Notes under the pieces: generated by a model
The model's input: the letters and a program-made list of their open reading frames with translations, nothing else
Databases searched by the model: none
What the model was told of the DNA's origin: nothing
In this document: positions 55,755 through 64,000 of the stretch, one piece after another
Numbering within the stretch: position 1 is the first letter of the stretch
Layout: each line of letters opens with the position of its first letter
Source: Fomes fomentarius
Lineage: Eukaryota > Basidiomycota > Agaricomycetes > Polyporales > Polyporaceae
Length of the DNA: 64,000 bases
Direction: 5' to 3'
NCBI GenBank assembly: GCA_022606135.1
Contig: JABYQN010000004.1
Location: 3,162,001 to 3,226,000, forward strand
Translations under genes and position numbers: made by a program

Positions 55755-56090
55755 CGTGAAGGGGGCCAGCCCGTTGACCCGGGCAACTTCAAGCGCCGAC
55801 GGACACTTCAAGCGCTGCAGCTTCAGCGCTCAGCCTCTGCAATCATAATAGCTGAGTGAATCGCCGACACTGGTCGACAACACCCTCGCTTAGTGTCCGA
55901 CTTCTGGCATCGTTGATCCCTGCGCTCAAGGAGGATACTGAAGAGGTTGCGTCTGGGAGGGACGTCGCACGCGGGGCGGACAAGAGAGTGGACATCAAGT
56001 GTCTTTCTTCCAACCAGGTAAGCCGTCAATCGGTATGAATATCCTAGGGATTCCGAGCAGAGAAAAAATCAGGTGGATACAGTCGTGCAT
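55755..56090. repeat. Repeat block R1, copy 7
   Basis: GGCCAGCCCGTTGACCCGGG near 55768 is the worn signature. It is followed by CTCAAGGAGGATACTGAAGA, GGGACGTCGCACGCGGGGCG and CCAACCAGGTAAGCCGTCAA. Confidence 0.6.
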
Positions 56091-56349
56091 GTGCCCTTAG
56101 TCGTAGTTTTACCCTATCCTTCACTTGACAAAGACGAACCATCTCCCTCGCCTTCAGAATGATTGTGGTCACCAACTCATTGTGCCAGTGGCAGCTGTCC
56201 TACCTCTTACCTTTGGCTCGAATACCGAGCTAGAAAAGACGCGGACCGGCATAGAACAGCGACTAGCAAAAGCACACGGCGAGTGTCGTCAGCGGACTAT
56301 TCATGTCAGTCCCCACCGTTGTGTGAGTCCCCTCTCAATATGCCAGGTA

Positions 56350-57060
56350 GTTATACAACGTATCACACAGGCTGCTCGTGCCTCTTCGACAGAGAGAAGA
56401 CCCTGCCTGTGCTCGCCCTCACCGCCTCCTCAGCTAGTCAGCCTCGCGCAGACATTCCCACCATCGCCCATGCGCTCCATCGCGTTCGCGACCTTCGCAG
56501 CGCGCCCATCAGTGCGGCGATCGGCAACGTGATGCGGAGGGTCCTGACAGGCCTCACCAGTGACCCAGCTCACCGCATGCGTCCCTCTCCTGTCCTAGTG
56601 CGTTCCCTACCTGACACACTTGTCGCACCCAGCGGGAGCTGTCGGTCAACATTCTGCTTCCTGCCCGCCCTGTACGTGATCGGCAACGTGTTCTCCATCG
56701 ACCCGGACATCCCCTGTGCTCTTGCCTAACGGTAAGTCCTGAGTGAGAGCGCAGACAGAGATGACCTGCTGACATGGGCATGGCGCGGTGGACAGGCGGG
56801 TAGATTGGCTCGGTGCGTTGCTGGTTACTCCAGGGCTGACCGTTCATTGTGTCTGTGCTTAGCGATGGCAGCACCGCGCGAGTCCAAGCTTGCAGCGATG
56901 CTCATCATCGTGTTCTTCGAGTGGTGCTCGTTTGACCCTTTCACGTTCTAGTTCCAGGTATGTGCCTTGATCTCGCGTGCTTGTGCAGTGTTGCCCACTC
57001 GCTGCGCTCTAGCTATACTACTGAGACTACCAAGGCTTGGGCCCGATACTGACAATGGTG
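56350..57060 (+). pseudogene. Plus-strand MFS remnant 6
   Basis: From the short intron 4 on. Exon 5: LVSLAQTFPPSPMRSIAFAT, then shifted. Exon 6: CFLPALYVIGNVFSIDPDIP, then a stop. Exon 7: WLGALLVTPGLTV, broken. Exon 8: KLAAMLIIVFFEWCSFDPFT, then a stop. Exon 9: a stop, then YQGLGPILTMV. Exons 3-4 are missing. Confidence 0.8.
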
Positions 57061-57334
57061 CGGGTACACGATCATTACGGCCGCCTTTGGGCATGTAACT
57101 ACCGGATTTCGCGGGCCGCCGCCCACAACTGTCAAATCCTCGGTCGTCGCCACTGCCCCTCCGTCCTTCTTCTCGGACTGGAACATAGTGCATCCTCCTA
57201 CTTGACGTTTTCCTTCGCGCTCAGTGACCAGTCCAAGCGCACGACGCGCCAAGTGACGCGTATAGAGTATCGCTCTGTCGTGCGAAGGTACGCCTCTATC
57301 CTTCGCTTTCTACTCCTGGCTCCATGAGAATGCG

Positions 57335-57650
57335 TCCGCATCACCGTCAAGCCAACATCTCGATCATTCTACGCTCTGCGACACCTTACTCGCCCAGATC
57401 TTCAAGAATGGGCCGCTGATGTCCAGCGACTGGTCTCTCCTTGACCGTTTCTGCAACCGTGGTTCGGTTTCGAATCGTTGGTTTCTATAACCACTCAGTA
57501 TCGAATGTTCTTGTATGCGCTAGCGCGACTGCTGTTGCTGCTTGCCCTGTCACACGAGCACTCTGTTGGATGAACTCTACCCACCATCCACGGTTGCGCA
57601 GATGCATGGCAAGTGAAGAGTGCGGGGCATCGGTATCTGTCTGGATAGTG
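57335..57650 (+). pseudogene. Remnant Z, right copy
   Basis: Related to 18640-18960 (CAACATCTCGATCATTCTAC; GGCCGCTGATGTCCAGCGAC). Not found in units 1-4, so it marks older border sequence brought in with this unit. Confidence 0.45.
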
Positions 57651-59415
57651 AGTTCCTAGTACTGTGTCATTTCCCACTGGGCCTTCCTACATAGGAAATC
57701 TTGTCCCATCTGCCGTTCTTTCTGTCGTCCTTGTCCCCTGCTGCTTCTCATCTGTATTCTGTAGTTATCATTCACGAATGCTCCGGGTGCTCAGCTGATC
57801 AGCTTTCAAAATATTACCTTGGATACAGCTCGAGACACAATGGAGTGTATTCAAAAGCCTTCAATTCGAATCGGAAGCACATGGTAGCCGTGCCCATTTC
57901 TCCGATTGGTGTACACCGAGTAAGCATGTCTATCACTCCTGATCCAGAATTTTACCCATTCGCTCTCGGTGGATGTACTCTGCCCTTCCGGATGGTTCCC
58001 TGTCATCCCAGAACCGAGATGCGCCTCCGACGCAAGCTTTGACTCATGGTGGAGTTCATAGTATTAGCAATGGAAGAACGAAGAGCGGAACCTGTACGTA
58101 CTGTGTTCTCTGGTCCTGCAGGTGAACTCAAGACGCTCTCTTGACGCGACCTCTGGCGTTCCTGTACTCATCCTAACACCTCACAGTCCAAATTGCACAG
58201 CGATTATGTGCATTCATCTGTCGGGGCGCGCTTTTGACCCTCTCGCTGTGCCCTATACTTCCAGTCTGGCACGACCCGCGCTCCTCTCCTTCTCGCCTCT
58301 CCGCACTCCTCAGGCCTCCCGTCTGACATACAAGTGCAAGCACGCATTCCCAACGATATCCTGCCTGTCCGTCTTCTCATGTCGACTGTGCACACCTGCA
58401 ATCTCTGTCTGGGGGCATGTATATATGGATACATGTGGGTAAGGAACAATGGACTGCTACCCAAGAACAGGATGCGACGTGCCTTCCACGGTACCTAGAG
58501 TCAGTTCGCTATGTTCTTCGAGCTTCTTCAGTATACTCGTTCGTCCTACCGTCCATTCAGCGTTATTCGTTACATATGCAATGATCACACATGCACTTCA
58601 GGCTACTGTCGCGATCATTTGCCTCGTATTCGAAGGTGAACCACCTTGCTGTGTTCGATTTGGTTCCGAGAGTGAACTCGAAGAGTCGCTTTCAAATATC
58701 CGGAATCCCATCTTAGCGCGCATGTCATCCCGCCTCCAGCCTGACCGTCATCCGCCCTTTGTCATCTCTCATCCAACGTTCCAGCCCTCCACCTCGTGGC
58801 TCTACGCACTACGTGTCGTGTAGGATGTCCTGATTCTTGAATTCACTAGATTGGGCGCGTATCTACCACAAAGCTGTGAGTCATAGGGTGATAGGAAGTT
58901 AGGAACCACACGTGCGGCTTCTACATAGCCTTGGCTCAAACAACGTGTGCGCGACCTGATGGTCTTGGGTGCATCGTGCGACAGCGACGCCTTGTTCGTG
59001 CGGCGCCCATCTACATACAATTCTGCCTATTTGGTAGAAAGACGGGCCGGGTAAAAAGAGAATCCTACCGGACACTAAAGAGTGGACAGGGCGAGACGGA
59101 CAATTGACAATGGAGACATCGGCAGGTCGTGGAACGTTGGTGATGTCCGAGTCAGCACATGGGCGACAACCTGGAAGGCACTCAGCTTTGGACCCCTTCT
59201 TGCTTGCTCTCTGTTCGCCGTCGTGCGAAGGCTGGCACGTGTGATGGTCCAAAACAAGGGGCCTTGTGCACCAAAGGCATTTGAATTTGAGATGAGACGC
59301 CAGGGCGGTGCGTGCGATAGTACTCGTCCCGACTGCAGACTTATATTATACCACCTGTTGTTCCTCACTCGCCCGCCTTCGCACAGTTTGCCCGCTCACT
59401 GCCTCCACTCACTCT
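57651..59415 (+). promoter_or_regulatory. Upstream block and promoter of F-box gene 6
   Basis: From about 57950 (CTCTCGGTGGATGTACTCTG) it follows the common block, strongly diverged. A TATA-like ACTTATATTATACC lies near 59340, about 70 nt before the ATG. 57651-57950 holds nothing recognised. Confidence 0.5.
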
Positions 59416-60996
59416 ATGCTCTACCAATCCACACGCGTCCACCATGGGATGGACACCAGTCGTCTTCCAATCGAGATATGTGAGCATGTGATCGATGCAT
59501 GCTACGAGGACCCGGACAAGTATTGGCTACATGGAATGTCCTATCAAACTTGGTGCCAGACAGCCGTCGTCTGCCACGATTGGTTCCCTCGCTCTCAGCT
59601 CAACCTTTTCCGCGACATCGACATCCGTTCGACGTCCCAGCTCAACCTCCTTTTACGGACACTCTCCGACACACCACAGCTGGCCGACCTCGTTTCTGGA
59701 GTTAGAGTTACTCAGCTCAAACGCGAATATACTCCATATTTTCGGTTGCTCAATCCCCAGCTGTTCAGGAATTGTATCCGTGTGGACCTCTATCACACTC
59801 CATGGCAGACGATCCCCTCCCGATATGCCGATCGCATGCTATACCCGTGGCGCAATCGGGGCCTCACCCACTTTGCGATAGAGCTTGAGCAGGGCTGCTG
59901 TGCTTCTGTTCTTCGCTTCCTGTACACTCTTCCACGGCTGCAGGAGCTTACGCTGACCGCCCTGAGAGAAACTGTTCATATCCCAGAAAATGTTCTCGCA
60001 ATCCTGCATGATCAACCATGTCCTTTCACCAATCTGAAAATACTTGTATTATGGGTATGTCGCATTATTGCAGAGTCCGATAATATGCAATGGAGTTGAT
60101 ATGTGTGCTAGAATTGGGCTCCAACCATGACGTTTCCGCCGCTCCTATTTCCAGATTCTATCACAGACCTTGGATTGTATGTGGAACGCGGTATCTCAGG
60201 TAAGATATAGAAGAAACTAGGTTGTCACCAACTGAGACCACGCATAGGGACTACCATGGGCCTTCTTCAGTCACTTCGGCAGCTGCAGCACCTGCAAGCC
60301 ATGTGCCACGTGTCAAATGCAATTTCGCCTGAGGTTGCGACGGAGTCCGAGGCCTGGCGCATCCAGCCACTTCTCACTTTCCTCAGCTCCCTTCCGCCAC
60401 GGCTCAGCGCAGGTCTTACAAAACTCACCATTAGAATCCATCCTTTGCAGCTTTCGGATGACAGAGGTCGTACATATGACGTCAACAGGGACTGCTTCCT
60501 GGACAGCCTCATTGGTGGCAGAGAGTTGACAGACACTCTCCACGCGCTTTCCGCCCTCCGTCTTCTTTGTGTCGAAATCTGCGAGAATGACCTGTCACAA
60601 TATGATGAGAAATGGTGGAGGGCAGAGATAGCGACCCGCTTGCAGGTCCACCTGCGCCCTGCGATCGACGTCGTACTACATATTGAGCAAGGTGTGCATT
60701 TCTGTTCCGTCCTGCGCTGAATTAGTGGTTGTTCACACTATCCTTTCTTCGCAGAGTGGGACCTTCTCTGGTGTACACACGCTGTACTGCTCAAGGCTCT
60801 CGGTTTGGACGATGGGCAGTACGAGGCTTTATCAACTGATAACGAGGTTCTATCCGACAATGACGAAGATGCAAGCAAGGACATCGGAGACCAAACAAGC
60901 TCGGGGGCAGAGAACATCCCGCTTCCTCCATCGCGTTCCCAGTCTCCTAGCCCCGCTCCACCCTCGCTCCCATCTACTCCGAGTACTCTGTCGTAA
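59416..60996 (+). CDS. F-box-like gene 6 (470 residues)
   Basis: The model is join(59416..60054, 60112..60199, 60248..60691, 60755..60996), with all splice sites and phases kept. F-box-like motif LPIEICEHVIDACYEDPDKY and VCHDWFPRSQLNLFRDID. Leucine-rich segments: YTLPRLQELTLT; FTNLKILVLW; FPDSITDLGLYV. Exon 4 has the acidic stretch (LSDNDEDASKDIGDQ) and the Pro/Ser tail. Together with gene 5 it is the most diverged copy, yet every indel I noticed keeps the frame. It is expected to act as an SCF substrate receptor; the target is unknown. Confidence 0.82.
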
Positions 60997-62195
60997 TCTA
61001 GTTCGCCGCTGGGTCCTCCGGTCAAAATGGTACGTGCGTCGTTGTCGCAGCTGACTAGTTCTCACCCCGGTTGTCTAGGTTCAGAGCCAGCATTGCCCGC
61101 CCGAGGAAAATCCACCCGTTCCATATTCTACACTCAACCCGACTTCAAATTGACGTTTCACTCCATCCCACATTCTCTCGTCTCATTGATAGCGCTCCGA
61201 GGTTCTGCGGTCACCTTCCGTGTATGCTCAGGCTTTTCGATTCCTGACTTCTCCTCTCAGTTAGAGCTCACGTTCCTTTGTGCCAGCCATTCACGATATA
61301 CGTCTCTGCTCGACGTACAGTGTCTGTCTTGATATCGTGTCCTGTATGTCCCTTACCATTGTATGATATCTATCCATCGTCGTGTTGTGTCAGATATCCT
61401 CTTCTTTCTTCCCTTCTCTGTGTACATACTCCCCAGTACTGGTACCGGTGTTTGCATTGCTCGTATCTCTCCTGTATATATATCTTCACATCGTTCGCTC
61501 AGAATAACTCCTGCAAGGCAAGAGCGATCCTCGTCTAAATGGCGTCATTTGTGCGAAGCCTCCGATTCCGACAAACACTATGGAATAGAAAACGCTAGTC
61601 ACTGTGCGGTCCTTGCTTAGGCACAGCACTCATCTCCTGATCTGCTCCCCCTGCTCTCCTTCCTCCGAGTCCATAGGCTCCCGGCTCTCGATTCGCATGG
61701 ATGCTGGACGTGTAACCTCTCTGTGGTGTCGAGGCGATGATGCAAGAAGACGACTCAGGGACGAGAGGAGATGTGAGACTAGGCGAGGATGATCGCGTCG
61801 AGACTGAGAGTCGGGAATTTACGATAGATAGCAGCGAACGTGCAAAGTACCGCCATCACCGCGGACTCACTCGTCGGAGTCGCGACTCTAGAGGCGGCCC
61901 TGAACGTGAGCAGGGCAGCCCCAACTTTAGATGGCGAGTGAATGTGGTGTAAGTATAGTCACTATTGCATACACTCGCCAATTTGTCTGAGTAGGGCGTA
62001 GTACAGGGCAATAGTGTGCTTAGCACTCAGGCGGATCTTGTGCAACGTTGCTGATGAGAATAAGATCGCTCTGCGAGGAGTGTGGTGGATGGTGGATGGT
62101 CAATGTAACACGAGACCTGCATGGTGATGTACCGTGGCTGCAGAGGTACACAGATTCAGCTCGGCCTTTTGGCGCAAGCCGCGGGAAACTCGCCC
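60997..62195 (+). other. 3' region of F-box gene 6 and right flank of the array
   Basis: A 49-nt intron-like segment (61030-61078) follows the stop. The 3' block can be traced to about 61600. From there to 62195 nothing is recognised. Confidence 0.45.
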
Positions 62196-62520
62196 CTAGT
62201 ATCTAATACCAGTGCGGTCTCCGAGTCGGATATAGTATTGTTCCCCAGAGTCCAGGAGTGAGTCCAGCACTTCCTGAGGAAAAAGAGATCGGAGCAAGGG
62301 ATGGAATCTAATGAGGGGTTTCACAAGAGGTAAGATATGTCGGCCAACGGTGGCAATCAAGGCGAGGAGGGCTTGAGTTACAGTATGGCAGATAGACGTT
62401 TCGGACATACTAGCAAAGTTCCAAAGCCGAGAGCACACGACGAATACCTCTACTGATTCGAGCCGTGGCCACTCTGCCGGGGCAGGCGTCGGCGACACCC
62501 TCAAGTAAGTAGTCTATCAT
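62196..62520 (-). pseudogene. X-like remnant at the right border
   Basis: The minus frame 62504-62196 (ALLALIATVGRHILPLVKPL) overlaps sequence related to X copies (CACAAGAGGTAAGATATGTC versus ACGAGAGGTAAGTGATCACG; GGCAATCAAGGCGA). Whether this frame is a real small gene or chance cannot be told. Confidence 0.3.
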
Positions 62521-62756
62521 GTACGCCGCTCGTAGCGAGACAGAATGTTTTCACACAGGCCAATGACGACCAGCCGCTGCGAAAGGCGCCTGGATCGGGT
62601 CGAATGGATGGGCGGAAGGATGGGCGGAAGGAGCATATGTGCCAGTGATAGTCAAATGTCACAGCATAGGATTCCGGATGTAGGAGGAGGAGGAGGGAAT
62701 TAAGCGTACTGAATGAAGATGGTGAATGGAAAGTATACATGGTCGTGGTAGGCAGC

Positions 62757-62762
62757 AAAAAA
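62757..62762 (-). terminator. RNA polymerase III T-run after tRNA-Glu
   Basis: Six T on the minus strand, about 21 nt beyond the tRNA 3' end. A run of four or more T is the usual Pol III stop. Confidence 0.6.
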
Positions 62763-62783
62763 GGCAGGCTGAAGAAATTTGCA

Positions 62784-62855
62784 TTCCGACACGGGGAATC
62801 GAACCCCAGGCTATCGCGTGAGAGGCGATAATGTTAACCACTACACCATATCGGA
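62784..62855 (-). tRNA. tRNA-Glu (anticodon CUC)
   Basis: A 72-nt cloverleaf can be folded. The acceptor stem TCCGATA pairs with TGTCGGA (one G-T pair). The A-box-like TGGTGTAGTGGTT is present, the anticodon loop is CCTCTCA with anticodon CTC, and the T-arm is GGGGTTCGATTCCCC (B box GGTTCGATTCC). No intron. The anticodon and body match eukaryotic glutamate tRNAs. The 3' CCA is not encoded, as usual in eukaryotes. Confidence 0.95.
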
Positions 62856-63149
62856 GATATAGCTGTTTGAGGGTATGCAGTCATGGATGCAAGCTCGCTC
62901 ACGTTCAATAAGTTGCATTCAATAACACCCAACGCAGTGATCTTTCATTTATGTCGGGCCATCGGATCACGAGTCTAAGGTAGAAGGAGAAGTGGGTGTC
63001 GTCCGCCCGCGTCGAGTGTCGGACTCGGAAACTGAGTGAGTAGCTCACTGCCGTCCAACCTCCTCCTCTCTTCGCTTTCCGTCAATTTGGCTTGGAACTG
63101 GGTCGCGCACACACAGACCAGCTCTGCCCTGCGCCAGCTGTCGGCCTCA

Positions 63150-63540
63150 CCCGCACCTCCACTACACCTACCACCGCGCGCGCTCCCGCACAAAGGATCT
63201 ACGGGATGTTGGGCATCCGCCCGGACCCTTGTAAGATGCTCTATCGAAGCGCACTGTTCATCGTGAATGCCGTCATCTTCGCGCTGGATAGGATGCTCGG
63301 TGGTCGACCGGATGGATCATCGTTGACGCCTGCATCTTCGCCATGGCGTCCATAACGTCGACGTCGACGCACCCCAAGCCTCGGAGTCGGGGGCAGACTG
63401 GGTGGTTCACATGCAGCCGTCGATTCTCATGTTACTCACCGCTTTCTCATCCTCACCGACACCGTGATGATAGCCACGGCGGTTCCGGGACTCTGACACC
63501 GCCTCTGAGTCATGGACACCGAAGAGTACGTTCAGCACAG
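63150..63540 (+). pseudogene. Array-border remnant Y, right copy
   Basis: 63285-63515 is related to 16550-16770 at the left border. Pieces such as GWIIVDACIFAMAS appear only after a frame change (a single G missing near 63320), so it is broken. A frame to the left reads YRSALFIVNAVIFALDRMLG, a membrane-like segment. Family unknown. Confidence 0.4.
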
Positions 63541-64000
63541 AACGAGCTGGTGATCTACTAGCTCCCCGGCAGCACCGTAGTCATTGGCGGAGTATCTTGC
63601 ATACACTATGAATCGTCCCGTCTGTCATGTTAGACATATCACTCATCCATGTACTATCGTTTGAAAACTCTCTCACCGTGTCTATGAATGCGTTCACAGC
63701 CAGAGTGGCAGAACAATGAACCAATTACCACACAAAGATCATTCTGGATCGGCAGAAATTGAGCATGCAGATGGAGAGCTTGTGCGATACGTCCAGTGGC
63801 ACGGGCGGGAGCTCAATGCCCCGTCGATGATTTTGGACCACCTGTGGACAAGTCCGGTAAGTCAGTGTTAGATCGTCATTGGAAGGACTATTGGGGTTTG
63901 AGAGACGTACGGCGCTCATGACGGGCGTTCGGCACAAAGAGTGCCTTCGACGCATCAGCTCGTCTATATATACTTCTTTCAGTAGTCAGCTTGCCACAGT
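63541..64000. other. No recognisable gene at the right edge
   Basis: Only short frames. The stretch 63600-63720 resembles 16860-16990 (CGTTTGTCAT.., CATATCACTC), continuing the border similarity. Confidence 0.4.

Noticed and set aside
20205..61100. The repeated unit as a large transposon carrying F-box genes
   Set aside because: No common sharp ends, terminal repeats, target duplications or transposase were found. Tandem duplication by unequal exchange explains the order better.

Overview
The window reads as nuclear DNA of a filamentous basidiomycete, most likely a polypore-like agaricomycete (inference). Signs are many short (about 45-80 nt) GT-AG introns, an F-box-like protein family of the type expanded in wood-decay agaricomycetes, a chromodomain-bearing Ty3 element, an ATR1/AMF1-like major facilitator (MFS) transporter with 10 introns, and one eukaryotic tRNA gene. 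There is no sign of bacterial or organellar DNA.

Left end (1-8852): nested retrotransposons. The 5' part of a Ty1/copia element lies on the minus strand (Gag runs off the left edge). Its outer LTR end interrupts the 5' LTR of a Ty3 chromovirus on the plus strand, leaving only the last 84 nt of that LTR; these 84 nt match the end of the 497-nt 3' LTR without a difference. The chromovirus has gag, a canonical -1 frameshift site with a possible hairpin, and a full pol (PR-RT-RH-IN-chromodomain). Behind pol it carries three extra reading frames: two overlapping single-span membrane micro-ORFs and a 267-codon ORF.

9.8-13.4 kb: an intact 575-residue MFS transporter gene on the minus strand (11 exons) with a duplicated upstream region. 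14-20 kb: degraded, mostly unrecognised sequence, including the left border of a large array.

20-62 kb: a tandem array of six paralogous four-exon F-box-like genes, all plus strand and all with intact reading frames (470-478 residues). They start at 21583, 30711, 39190, 46255, 51866 and 59416. Between them the same set of wrecked genes recurs: a sugar-permease remnant (minus), an MFS remnant of the intact-gene lineage (minus), an unknown remnant called X here (minus), a block with the signature TCGGCCCGTTGACCCGGCAA, and a second MFS remnant (plus). Unit lengths shrink and grow (about 9.1, 8.5, 7.1, 5.6, 7.6 kb) through deletions. The second and fourth genes and their upstream regions are almost identical, while the sequence after the second gene matches the first; the switch falls within 33 bp, as expected from unequal exchange or gene conversion.

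Right end (62.2-64 kb): an X-like remnant, tRNA-Glu(CUC), and a border remnant that also occurs at the left border (16.5 kb). The main picture is repeated duplication of one multigene segment in which only the F-box genes were kept open while every transporter copy inside the array decayed.
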